Below are positions 6,741 to 13,652 of a stretch of 23,792 nucleotides of DNA, piece after piece. Every line of letters begins with the position of its first letter. Position 1 is the first letter of the stretch. Both the position numbers and the translations under genes were made by a program. The notes under the pieces were generated by a model. It saw nothing but the letters and a program-made list of their open reading frames with translations, ran no database searches and had not been told where the DNA came from. This DNA comes from Candidatus Falkowbacteria bacterium CG23_combo_of_CG06-09_8_20_14_all_49_15 (lineage in GTDB: Bacteria > Patescibacteriota > Patescibacteriia > Patescibacteriales > UM-FILTER-48-10), in assembly GCA_002771615.1 (NCBI GenBank), contig PCSD01000031.1, forward strand, positions 1-23,792, in the 5' to 3' direction.

Positions 6741-8372
6741 TCAAAATTGTAACGAAAAATCCCGGCCCAGGATGACAATAATTTCCTCCGGACGCGTCTC
6801 GTCCGTCATCAACTCAACCACGATCGGAAAAAGCTGGCTGACCGCTTCCGCTTGCGCGGCGTATTTTTGCGGATATTTGATTATGGTGCCGGCATAATCA
6901 AAACGATCCGCGTTGCCGGTGTTGATCTCCTGGAAACCGGAGGAGGCGAAAAACTCCAAAGCCCGGGCCGCTACGCCGCTTTGGCCGCTGCCATTCAGGA
7001 TCGTTATGGCCGGCAAAACGATTTTGTTCGCGGCCGGCATTCCTGAAGACGGCTGTTCCTTGGGCAAAACCGGCTCACCCGGAGCTTCTTCTGTCTGGAC
7101 CGGGTTTATTTTCGGATATCCGTCCAAAGCCGGAGCTTTTTCCGTACCAGACCGGAAAAAATAGTAGCCGGAAAAAACCAGAACAACGGCCAAACCGGCC
7201 GCGACTAACTTTTTTCGGCGCGGCCGGCGCGGCGCCGGCGAAACGGAATCCGGTTTGTCCTTAAGGTTAATCGATCCGCCGTTCGCTTGGCCAGCCGCTG
7301 GAATAATCAACGTTTGCGGGCCGACGGGCGCGGGCGGCGGACTGACGCGCAAAAATGATTGTGCGTTTTTTACGGCGCGGCGGATATACAAACGGAGTAA
7401 AAAGACCAGCAGAATGATTAAAAACGCCAAGCCGCCCAGAAAGCCGAACAAAACGGGAAAATTCATTTTCCAGAAATAAAGGCTCTGGCTCGCGGTTTCA
7501 TAGCTGGTCTCGCCGAAAGACAGGACGAGCATAGCCCGATACCGGCCCATTTCCAAAAGCCCATTGCCTTTGGTCCAAACGTATTGCCATTGGCGCGTGC
7601 TCTGCGGGAGGACATTGCCGAACTCGCTCTGATGGTTGATATTAATCCTGTCCTTTTCCTTATTCCATTGGTCATAAATGACAATATCCCCGCGCGGCTG
7701 AAGATGGACGTTGCCGGTATTGGTGAAACGGACCGAAAAATTCACATCCGCGCGGCCGTAAACGGATTTGTCCGTGGAAAATTCCCTGATTTCGCCGCTT
7801 TCCGTCGTTTCCCCCCGCACCGTCAGCATGATGATTGAAGCCAGCTGGGAAGAAACCTTGAGGACGGTGCCGGCCGCTTCCGCCTGCGGCTTGGTGCCGA
7901 CAAAAATCAACCCGTAATGGCCGCCGGGTCCGGCATTAGCCGGCACCTTGATGGTGTAAGGGATATCAACGCTTTTCTGAGCCGGGATCTCAATCGGCCC
8001 GGCTTCAATGGACAGCCATTGCGTGAGCAGAAAATCCTGGCTGTCCGGGCTGGATTGGCTGGGCGGCGCGAGCAGAACAATGCCGCCCTCTTCTCCGCTC
8101 TTGAAATCATGCTTCTCCGTGAAAACTTTGATGGGTTGGTTGTTGTTGTTGATGACCTTGACCGAGCTGTTCCAAGTGTCGCCCGGGCTGACATTCGCCT
8201 TGACCAAAGGCGGAGTAATAGTCAGGGTCAGCTTGTTCAAATCACTCTGCGCGTTAGCAGGATTGATTAAAAAGCCTAGGGTAAAAAAGACTAAAAACAA
8301 ACACTGGCCGAATTTCCCAATCACCAGCCCAAAAGATTGGTTCTGACTTTTAGAAAAAAAATAATTCTTCAT
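6741..8372 (-). CDS. DUF916-like (WxL-interacting-like) protein fused to a LytR_C domain
   Basis: A 543-residue protein. A long signal sequence (about 1-42) leads into two Ig-like domains (about 45-295) that match DUF916/WxL-interacting proteins: TPPLVKANVSPGD at the start, GPGGHYGLIFVGTKP at 148-162, and a second domain with FTNTGNVHLQPRGDI. A transmembrane helix spans 307-330, followed by a Pro/Arg-rich cytoplasmic loop holding SINLKD, a second transmembrane helix at 389-406, a Pro-rich stalk, and at 454-540 a LytR_C domain (AITILNGSGQSGVAARAL to EEIIVILGRDF). LytR_C is found at the end of LytR-CpsA-Psr wall enzymes and on its own; no LCP catalytic domain is present. The topology puts both folded parts outside the cell, which suggests a link between surface proteins and the wall. 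It lies 15 bases after the next DUF916 gene. Confidence 0.8.
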   Translation of the reverse strand: MKNYFFSKSQNQSFGLVIGKFGQCLFLVFFTLGFLINPANAQSDLNKLTLTITPPLVKANVSPGDTWNSSVKVINNNNQPIKVFTEKHDFKSGEEGGIVLLAPPSQSSPDSQDFLLTQWLSIEAGPIEIPAQKSVDIPYTIKVPANAGPGGHYGLIFVGTKPQAEAAGTVLKVSSQLASIIMLTVRGETTESGEIREFSTDKSVYGRADVNFSVRFTNTGNVHLQPRGDIVIYDQWNKEKDRININHQSEFGNVLPQSTRQWQYVWTKGNGLLEMGRYRAMLVLSFGETSYETASQSLYFWKMNFPVLFGFLGGLAFLIILLVFLLRLYIRRAVKNAQSFLRVSPPPAPVGPQTLIIPAAGQANGGSINLKDKPDSVSPAPRRPRRKKLVAAGLAVVLVFSGYYFFRSGTEKAPALDGYPKINPVQTEEAPGEPVLPKEQPSSGMPAANKIVLPAITILNGSGQSGVAARALEFFASSGFQEINTGNADRFDYAGTIIKYPQKYAAQAEAVSQLFPIVVELMTDETRPEEIIVILGRDFSLQF

Positions 8373-8387
8373 TATATTTTATTTCTC

Positions 8388-9371
8388 TTATTTTTCTTTT
8401 TTCAGGTTAATAACGCCGTCATGGCCGCGGATCGGATCGTCCGGAGCCCAATCGGAGCGCGGACGAAGGCGGAAAAATACAATTATGACCAGAATAAGCA
8501 AAGCCAACAATGCGCCGGCGGCGAACCAAAGATAACGCACTGGAATCACCCAAAAAAATATTGAGTCCAGAAGATCCCGGGGCGAGGCCGTGCCATACTC
8601 CATTTCCAGCCGTCCGCGGAAACGGCCGCGGACGTCCTCGTTTTTCCAAGAAAAATTATAAGTCCAGACAGAAGACGGCGAAATGGCCGGCGCGTCAAAG
8701 CCAAGAGGAATCTTTTCAATCTCTTGGCCGCGCCGGTTAAAAATGTAAAAAAAACCTTGGGGCTGAACCGGCCGATTGCCGATGTTTTTGATCGTCAGAG
8801 TGAAATTTACCGGCGCGCGGAACCAGACATTTTTTTCCGCCTTAAAATCAGCGATCTGGGCTTTTTCAATGATCTCTTCCACGATTTCCAGGTTTACCAG
8901 CGCTTGGGGCTGGCCGCCGGCCGCCATATTTCCCGCCGCCGCCGGCCGATCCCCGCCCTCGGCGAAAGTAATGGCCGCATGGCGCCGGCCCGGCTTAGCA
9001 TTCAGATTAACATTAATTTTCAGAGGAATAACTATTTCGGTTTTAGGCATCATTTCGTAAACACCTCTTTTGATGCTCATCCAGCTGGCCAAAGATAATG
9101 ACCGGTCAAGACCGGACGGATCGGCATCATCCTGCCGGCCGGACAATTCATCCCAATCGCTGACAAAAATATAGAATTGCCGGAATTGTTCAGAATCATT
9201 CCGGACCGTAAATTCATATTCCAAAAGGTCTTTGGCCTGCGCCTGGCCGTCAATGATCTGCGGACTGGCCGTCAAGCCCGCGTCTGCAGACTGCGCCGAA
9301 ACCGCTGCTCCCAAAAAAAACAAAACCGGTAAAAAAACCCCGAGAAATAACTTTTTATACCGTAAATCCAT
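8388..9371 (-). CDS. DUF916-like single-pass surface protein
   Basis: A 327-residue protein with signal peptide (about 1-29, ending SAQS), two Ig-like domains of the DUF916 type (TASPQIIDGQAQAKDLLEYE, then VNFTLTIKNIGNRPVQPQGF), one transmembrane helix (about 277-302) and a short tail ending DGVINLKKEK. It is the most divergent of the three paralogues: the GPGGxYG motif is replaced by KPGRRHAAITF. The tail resembles the cytoplasmic SINLKD stretch of the next gene's product. A longer frame reaches a TTG at 9431 overlapping the upstream stop, but the ATG at 9371 starts cleanly at the signal peptide. The Firmicute relatives bind WxL surface proteins and peptidoglycan; the same role here is inference. 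Confidence 0.78.
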   Translation of the reverse strand: MDLRYKKLFLGVFLPVLFFLGAAVSAQSADAGLTASPQIIDGQAQAKDLLEYEFTVRNDSEQFRQFYIFVSDWDELSGRQDDADPSGLDRSLSLASWMSIKRGVYEMMPKTEIVIPLKINVNLNAKPGRRHAAITFAEGGDRPAAAGNMAAGGQPQALVNLEIVEEIIEKAQIADFKAEKNVWFRAPVNFTLTIKNIGNRPVQPQGFFYIFNRRGQEIEKIPLGFDAPAISPSSVWTYNFSWKNEDVRGRFRGRLEMEYGTASPRDLLDSIFFWVIPVRYLWFAAGALLALLILVIIVFFRLRPRSDWAPDDPIRGHDGVINLKKEK

Positions 9372-9423
9372 GGTGGTTGATTGATTAAATCTGCCCGCGC
9401 CAAAAAATATTTCAGGCCGGACA

Positions 9424-10518
9424 TCAGGCAAAAATCAGAAAATATAAAACCACGCCAAAAAGCAAAGCGATGACAAGCAGGGCGCCCAACAGGAGGATAA
9501 AATGCCAGATGCGGGAAGGTCCGCGATATTTGCGGCGGCCGGCCGACCGGAGACCGGCCTGGGCCAAAGCGCTCGCGATCGCCCGATTACGGTAAAAACG
9601 AAGGGCGAGGATAATCAAGACAAGGCCGATGGCGATTCCCAGGCCGGCCAAAAGAACCAGCTTCCAAGGCATAATCCAAAAAGTCTTGGACGTAAACAAA
9701 GTTTGCTTCCCTTGCCCGCCCTTGTCCACGGCCGCGCCGTAATTGAAACCAAGTTCGGCTGTATAGCGCCCGAAAGCCCGCTGGCCGGACCAATTCTGCG
9801 TAAAACGGCGGATACTGCGGGGCAAAATGTTGGCTTGGGTCTCATTAATGTCAATTTCCGCCACTTTCTTGCCCAGCATATTCTTGATCGTGATGAAGCC
9901 GTTGGGTTTGACATGGACATTGCCCAGATTCTCAATCCGGGCCGTGAAAGCAACGGAAAAAGGCGTTCCATAAATTTCCTTGTCTGTAATAAATTCACGG
10001 ATAGCGGCCTCTTCGTAAATCTCTCCTTTGACGCGCAAGAGGACCAGGCTGCTGGTCTGCTGGGCAACAGACATTCCTGCTCCCCGTTCTTCGCTGTTCT
10101 GATAAAGCCGAGGCGGCTTGGTGCCGAATACCACCGCGCCGTAATATCCGCCCGGGCCGATATTGCCCGGCACTTTGATTTTGAAAGGGATCTGTTTCGT
10201 TTCCTGCGGAGAAAAATCCAATCCGGCCGGATCAATCTCAATCCAGCTGGCCAGATAAGCGCCTTCCTCTGAACCGGGCGGAATCAGCCTGGCTACGCCG
10301 TTCTCGCCTTCCGCTTTAAAATCTTTAAGATAGGGAAATAAAGTTTTGCTGACTTCCGATTCATTGGTTAATTTGATATAATCTTCAATAATTTTGCCCG
10401 GTTCGGCAACGTATTCAAAGCGAGGCGGGCTGATTCTTAAACCGATGGACTGGGCCTGGACTGAAGTCGCGATGAAAAATAGCCAAATCGGCAGACACAA
10501 GAAAATTATCTTTTTCAT
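9424..10518 (-). CDS. DUF916-like (WxL-interacting-like) membrane protein
   Basis: A 364-residue protein and first gene of the operon. Signal peptide 1-22 (SVQA). The N-terminal Ig-like domain starts LRISPPRFEYVAEPGK and carries GPGGYYGAVVFGTKP near 120-134. The second domain contains IENLGNVHVKPNGFITIK, also found almost word for word in the paralogue at 6741-8372. A transmembrane helix follows at about 285-308, then a basic loop and a second helix at about 337-362 that ends the protein, so both termini lie outside. DUF916 proteins in Firmicutes bridge WxL-domain proteins and the cell wall. A clear promoter with a leader of about 125 bases that can form competing hairpins precedes it. Its TGA stop lies 52 bases before the preferred start of the next gene. 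Confidence 0.82.
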   Translation of the reverse strand: MKKIIFLCLPIWLFFIATSVQAQSIGLRISPPRFEYVAEPGKIIEDYIKLTNESEVSKTLFPYLKDFKAEGENGVARLIPPGSEEGAYLASWIEIDPAGLDFSPQETKQIPFKIKVPGNIGPGGYYGAVVFGTKPPRLYQNSEERGAGMSVAQQTSSLVLLRVKGEIYEEAAIREFITDKEIYGTPFSVAFTARIENLGNVHVKPNGFITIKNMLGKKVAEIDINETQANILPRSIRRFTQNWSGQRAFGRYTAELGFNYGAAVDKGGQGKQTLFTSKTFWIMPWKLVLLAGLGIAIGLVLIILALRFYRNRAIASALAQAGLRSAGRRKYRGPSRIWHFILLLGALLVIALLFGVVLYFLIFA

Positions 10519-10537
10519 TTTTCTTTTTTTAGAAAGA

Positions 10538-10566
10538 GTCCGTATCGGACAAAAACATAAGTCCGA
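10538..10566 (-). promoter_or_regulatory. Leader RNA with two mutually exclusive hairpins
   Basis: In the leader of the DUF916 operon the minus strand reads TCGGAC, a 10-base loop, then GTCCGA (arms 10566-10561 and 10550-10545, 6 bp). The second arm also pairs with a third segment as GTCCG-ATA-CGGAC (10550-10546 and 10542-10538, 5 bp). Only one of the two can form at once, 20 to 50 bases before the ATG. No T-run follows, so a translational or stability switch is more likely than a terminator. No known riboswitch class was recognised. Confidence 0.45.
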
Positions 10567-10649
10567 AAATAAACGGCCCTTAATATAAATAGTTAAATAT
10601 AAATTATGGGTATAGCCACTCTACGCCCGTCAATTTCTTACTCAATCAT

Positions 10650-10678
10650 ATTTTAACATTTTTTTAAAAATGTTTCAA
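10650..10678 (-). promoter_or_regulatory. Promoter of the DUF916-dockerin operon
   Basis: Minus strand: -35 TTGAAA (10678-10673), 17-base spacer that is itself nearly palindromic (CATTTTTAAAAAAATGT), extended -10 TGT-TAAAAT (hexamer 10655-10650). It is placed just beyond the terminator of the upstream gene. A second TTGACG at 10633-10628 lacks a well-spaced -10 and is weaker. Confidence 0.75.
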
Positions 10679-10712
10679 TTCATAAAAAAATTCTTTTTTG
10701 TCTAATAATATA

Positions 10713-10740
10713 CAAAAACTTCCCTGAAAAACAAGGAAGT
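10713..10740 (-). terminator. Intrinsic terminator after the 372-residue surface protein
   Basis: Minus strand hairpin ACTTCC (10740-10735) and GGAAGT (10723-10718) with an 11-base loop, followed directly by TTTTTG. It lies 28 bases past the TGA of the gene at 10769-11887 and upstream of the next promoter. Confidence 0.75.
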
Positions 10741-10768
10741 CTTTGTTTTGCCGCACATATCAACAAGT

Positions 10769-11887
10769 TCAATAAGTGGGAGTGCAGACATAAGTCAGGA
10801 TCGTGCTGTAATCGCCCGCTTCCTGTAAGTCGGAAATCCGGACAGAATACGCGACGGCCGCCATGCCGATATTCTGGGTACTGCCGTCCGCCGGGCCAAC
10901 ATGCGCCATCACGATCGTCGGATCGGTACCATCAGTGCCGACGTAATAAGCTTCGCCCTGGTAATAATCGTTAGTCATGATCAGGTTATCAGCCGCATCA
11001 TCGTCATCCGAAGTCAAGCCCCAATGACCGTAGGTATTCGGACTTTCCAGGACGCCGCCGGGATCGCTCCAGGGACCTGGGGTTGTTGAACCGGTGCCGT
11101 CCGGAGAATTGTTAAAGCTGTTGATGGTCGCGCCGGCCGCATTCTGCAAATCTTGGTCCTTCTGCACCGTCACGATGAAGCCGTCCGTGGCATTGGTGGA
11201 AACCGTCAGATTCTGGGCAAAAGTGGTGGAGGCGTTGGAATGCAGGGTGCCGAAATTGATTTCTTCCGCCGTGGAAGTTCCGCTCAGACCGATGCCGTTC
11301 ACCGTTGATTTGGTGCTGTACGGCCCCAGCCCGGAAACCGTAAAAGTCAGAGTGGCGTCAACTGTTGCCCGCACGGTCACATCGTCTATGATATAAACTT
11401 TCAGAACCGTCTCATCCTTGACCGTGTCCGTGTTATCATAAGTGGTCACAGTCACATCCTTGTCGCCGGTAGCGTTCGGGTTCAAAAGATTATAGATGGT
11501 GATCGTGTGCGTTGCCGGTTGGACAGCCAGGCTTTGGCCCGCGTCCACTTTGCACCTGAGCACCCGATAATCATCGGAAGCGGAAGTGGTGGAAGCGGTG
11601 GTGTTGGCCGGACAATTGATGGCCGCACTGGCAAAGTTGGTGAAGCCGGTTTGGAAACTGACCTCCACATATTCATTTTCTCCCAGAGCCGTACTCATGG
11701 AAAAAACTATCGCATGGGAAGAAGAGGCCTGCTTGTCCGAATCGCTGATCGTGTCTTTGACGCTGTACAGCGAGCCGGCTTTGGCGAATTTGATCAAACC
11801 GTTAAACGGATAAAAACCATACATTGCCACCAATGAAAAAATCATAATGGCAATCAGGGCAATGCGCCCTTGGTGTCTTTTTAGCAT
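10769..11887 (-). CDS. Secreted surface protein with shared C-terminal (WxL-like?) module, paralogue 1
   Basis: A 372-residue exported protein. Its N-terminal signal sequence is about 37 residues and hydrophobic at 9-27. The mature part starts with VKDTISDSDKQASSSHAI, a motif shared with two other secreted proteins here. A beta-rich N-terminal domain carries two Cys (INCPAN, LRCKV). The C-terminal half (about 170-372) contains TLTFTVSGLG, STNATDGFIVTVQKDQDL, an acidic SDDDD patch and the final strand GDYSTILTYVCTPTY. The same module ends the paralogue at 12251-13348 and the giant protein at 14042. The last strand resembles the distal motif of WxL surface domains (LTWxL), though the Trp is replaced. 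There is no C-terminal helix or sorting signal. Size and its own strong promoter suggest an abundant surface or S-layer-like protein; this is inference. Exact function unknown. Confidence 0.75.
   Translation of the reverse strand: MLKRHQGRIALIAIMIFSLVAMYGFYPFNGLIKFAKAGSLYSVKDTISDSDKQASSSHAIVFSMSTALGENEYVEVSFQTGFTNFASAAINCPANTTASTTSASDDYRVLRCKVDAGQSLAVQPATHTITIYNLLNPNATGDKDVTVTTYDNTDTVKDETVLKVYIIDDVTVRATVDATLTFTVSGLGPYSTKSTVNGIGLSGTSTAEEINFGTLHSNASTTFAQNLTVSTNATDGFIVTVQKDQDLQNAAGATINSFNNSPDGTGSTTPGPWSDPGGVLESPNTYGHWGLTSDDDDAADNLIMTNDYYQGEAYYVGTDGTDPTIVMAHVGPADGSTQNIGMAAVAYSVRISDLQEAGDYSTILTYVCTPTY
11736..11755. repeat. 20-bp exact repeat encoding the DTISDSD motif, copy 1
   Basis: Plus-strand TCCGAATCGCTGATCGTGTC is identical at 13206-13225 in the paralogous gene. 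Both copies encode DTISDSD. Identity at every base, including third positions, suggests recent duplication or gene conversion in this short block. Confidence 0.8.
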
Positions 11888-12044
11888 GAGGATAAAATTT
11901 AAAATTTAAGAAATTTTAAATTCTAAATTTTTTATTTTTCCTTTTTGCAAGCTTTCGACCTTTGATTGCCTGTTAGAGCAAAAAAATTTATTAAGCCTGC
12001 TTGGTTTTGGGATTAATAATAAACCAAAAGGAATAGCTGTTGAT

Positions 12045-12073
12045 ATTATAACATTTTAACATCGTCATGCCAA
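12045..12073 (-). promoter_or_regulatory. Strong extended -10 promoter of surface protein paralogue 1
   Basis: Minus strand: -35 TTGGCA (12073-12068), 17-base spacer, extended -10 TGT-TATAAT (hexamer 12050-12045). The -10 is identical to that of hsp20. The predicted start site near 12038 gives a leader of about 150 bases. Confidence 0.82.
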
Positions 12074-12167
12074 TTACCAGAAAATAAATAATAATTGTTT
12101 AATCTTAAATAAATAATTTCTAATCTACACACCGCTGTTTTGAAAATTAAATTTTGATGAGTGTTCA

Positions 12168-12176
12168 TGTGGATAA
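12168..12176 (-). other. Perfect DnaA-box sequence
   Basis: TGTGGATAA on the plus strand, TTATCCACA on the minus strand, the consensus DnaA box. It sits in AT-rich intergenic DNA next to a terminator. A second perfect copy is at 13950-13958. Confidence 0.45.
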
Positions 12177-12186
12177 CTCAAAAAAA

Positions 12187-12215
12187 ATCCTGCCCCGTTT
12201 CAAGCGGGGCAGGAT
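12187..12215 (-). terminator. Strong intrinsic terminator after surface protein paralogue 2
   Basis: Perfect 11-bp stem ATCCTGCCCCG / CGGGGCAGGAT, 7-base loop, followed on the minus strand by a run of T. It lies 35 bases beyond the TAA of the gene at 12251-13348. It is the strongest terminator in the window. Confidence 0.95.
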
Positions 12216-12250
12216 CGTGAACAAATACTTATGAATCCGCGACTATTTGC

Positions 12251-13348
12251 TTAAAAAGTCGGAGTGCAGATATAAGTCAAGGTGCTTTCGTAATCGCCGG
12301 CTTCCTGCAGGGAAGCGACTTGGACGGAATAGGCCACGAACGATTCGCCGATATTCTGTGTCGTGCCGTCGGACGGACCGTCATGCGCCATAATCGCCAC
12401 CGGATCCGTGCTGTTCAAGCCGACATAATAAGCCGCGCCGCCCTGGTAATAATCATTACCAAGTAAAACGCCGTCATCGTCATCGCTGGTCAAACCCATG
12501 TGGCCGTAAGTATTATAGGTATCCAAAATATTTTTCGGGTGCTGCCAGATTTCCGGCGTCGAGGAGCCGGTATTGTCCGGGGAATTATTGAAACTGTTGA
12601 TGTTCGCGCCGCCATCGGATAAAAGCTCGTGATCCTGATGGACAGTGACCACATAACCTTCAGTCGCGTTGGTGGTCACGTTCAAGCGCTGGCAGACCGT
12701 TGTGGTGGCATTGATAACCAGCGTCCCGAAAGGCGTATTGGTAGCGGTGGTGGTCTCGTCGCAATTTACGCCATTGACGGTTTTCGCGTCCGCGGCCACG
12801 CCGTTGATCGTGAAATTCAAGAATGAGTCAACGCGCGCGGTAACCAGGACATCCTGGATGATGAAAACCGCCAACTGCACTCTTTCCAAAACCGTGCCGC
12901 TGGCGTCATATAAATAAACCCAGATGTACTTAACGCCTTCACTGCCGGGCATAGGATTGGTTACGTCGGAAATGGCCACTTGGGTCGTTGTCGCGGCTAA
13001 AGGCGCAGTCATCCGGCAGAAAACTTGGCCATCCGCATAAGCATCTTCGTCAATGTTGGCCGCGCCATAAGCGCAAGATAAACTGCCGGTAGCCTGGCCG
13101 CTGAAGCCGTTGACAACGTTATTAAAATCAATCAGCCAATAGCCGCCGGTCGGAGTCGTGGTGCCGGTGGTGAAAGTAAAAGTGTGCGTGGCCACCACCC
13201 CGGCGTCCGAATCGCTGATCGTGTCCTTGGCTTGCATGATGGAATCAACGGCCGCCGCGGAACGTAAAAGCGGAAAATAGCCATAGATCCCGACCATGGA
13301 AAAGATCAGGAGACTAACGGCGATTTTTCTGAACTTTTTGTTTTTCAT
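12251..13348 (-). CDS. Secreted surface protein with shared C-terminal (WxL-like?) module, paralogue 2
   Basis: A 365-residue paralogue of the product of 10769-11887. It has a hydrophobic signal region at 10-33, then AKDTISDSDAGVVATHTF, a beta-rich domain with a Cys pair (LSCAYG, VFCRM), and the common C-terminal module: FLNFTINGV, TTNATEGYVVTVHQDHEL, NTYGHMGLTSDDDD, NDYYQG, DGTTQNIG and the last strand GDYESTLTYICTPTF. A second Cys pair (VNCDE, TVCQR) is present here and missing at both positions in paralogue 1, consistent with an optional disulfide. The gene starts 33 bases after the MerR gene. A TATAAT at 13374-13369 lacks a good -35, so co-transcription with merR is likely. The strong terminator at 12187-12215 ends the unit. 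Function is unknown; a structural surface protein is the best guess. Confidence 0.75.
   Translation of the reverse strand: MKNKKFRKIAVSLLIFSMVGIYGYFPLLRSAAAVDSIMQAKDTISDSDAGVVATHTFTFTTGTTTPTGGYWLIDFNNVVNGFSGQATGSLSCAYGAANIDEDAYADGQVFCRMTAPLAATTTQVAISDVTNPMPGSEGVKYIWVYLYDASGTVLERVQLAVFIIQDVLVTARVDSFLNFTINGVAADAKTVNGVNCDETTTATNTPFGTLVINATTTVCQRLNVTTNATEGYVVTVHQDHELLSDGGANINSFNNSPDNTGSSTPEIWQHPKNILDTYNTYGHMGLTSDDDDGVLLGNDYYQGGAAYYVGLNSTDPVAIMAHDGPSDGTTQNIGESFVAYSVQVASLQEAGDYESTLTYICTPTF
13206..13225. repeat. 20-bp exact repeat encoding the DTISDSD motif, copy 2
   Basis: Identical to 11736-11755 in the paralogous gene. It encodes the start of the mature protein region. Confidence 0.8.
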
Positions 13349-13381
13349 AGTTTTTTAAATTTTATTTTATTATATGAATCT

Positions 13382-13591
13382 TTAATAGGCAGCGGTATTG
13401 CGGAAATAATCCGAGGCAATGACCTTGTGAACAATAGAGGCGATTTCCTCTTGGCTGTAATAACGCCAGCCCCGGGAATCTCTTTTGGCTTTTGGGATAA
13501 GCCCCTCCCTTTCCCAGCGGATCAAAGTAGTTTTGTCCCGGTCAACCTCTTCCTCAATGTCTTTTAAACGGAATTTTTTAGTTTGTGGCAT
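13382..13591 (-). CDS. Minimal MerR-type DNA-binding protein
   Basis: A 69-residue protein that is almost only a MerR-type winged helix-turn-helix: FRLKDIEEEVDRDKTTLIRW forms the recognition part, REGLIP the turn and RGWRYYSQEEI the wing, matching the family pattern of TLRyYErxGLipP...GyRyY. The usual dimerisation helix and effector domain are absent or reduced to about 12 residues, so it cannot sense ligands in the classic way. A longer frame reaches a TTG at 13654; the ATG at 13591 gives the natural domain start. It lies 33 bases upstream of the surface protein gene at 12251-13348 and probably shares its transcript. A dyad overlaps the -35 of its promoter, so autoregulation is plausible. 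Target genes are unknown. Confidence 0.8.
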   Translation of the reverse strand: MPQTKKFRLKDIEEEVDRDKTTLIRWEREGLIPKAKRDSRGWRYYSQEEIASIVHKVIASDYFRNTAAY

Positions 13592-13652
13592 ATTTTTAGT
13601 GTTTATTTTTATGGGCTCGACCTTTCCGGCCCGTAAATTAAAATTTTCCAAC

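Larger units (their letters stand above)
11888..12186. other. Intergenic region with a 150-base leader
   Basis: The whole gene-free gap is 11888-12250. It holds the terminator of the upstream gene (12187-12215), a perfect DnaA-box sequence (12168-12176), the promoter at 12045-12073, and an AT-rich leader of about 150 bases before the ATG at 11887. The leader can form TTGGTTT/AAAACCAA and GCAA/TTGC hairpins and contains AAAGGTCGA, which also occurs in the leader of the MerR gene. No known riboswitch is recognised. Nothing else is seen. Confidence 0.5.

Noticed and set aside
11900..12038. c-di-GMP (GEMM-type) riboswitch in the leader of surface paralogue 1
   Set aside because: Fragments such as ACAGGCAA and GCAAAA resemble parts of the motif, but the conserved stems and tetraloop-receptor arrangement are missing.
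12046..12168. 40-codon minus-strand ORF between a terminator and a promoter
   Set aside because: It starts directly after a strong terminator and ends inside the -10 box of the next promoter, so it would not be transcribed; the composition is AT-driven.
10769..13348. Type IV pilins
   Set aside because: The N-termini are hydrophobic but lack the prepilin cleavage motif (GFTLIE-like) and the proteins look like ordinary signal-peptide exports.
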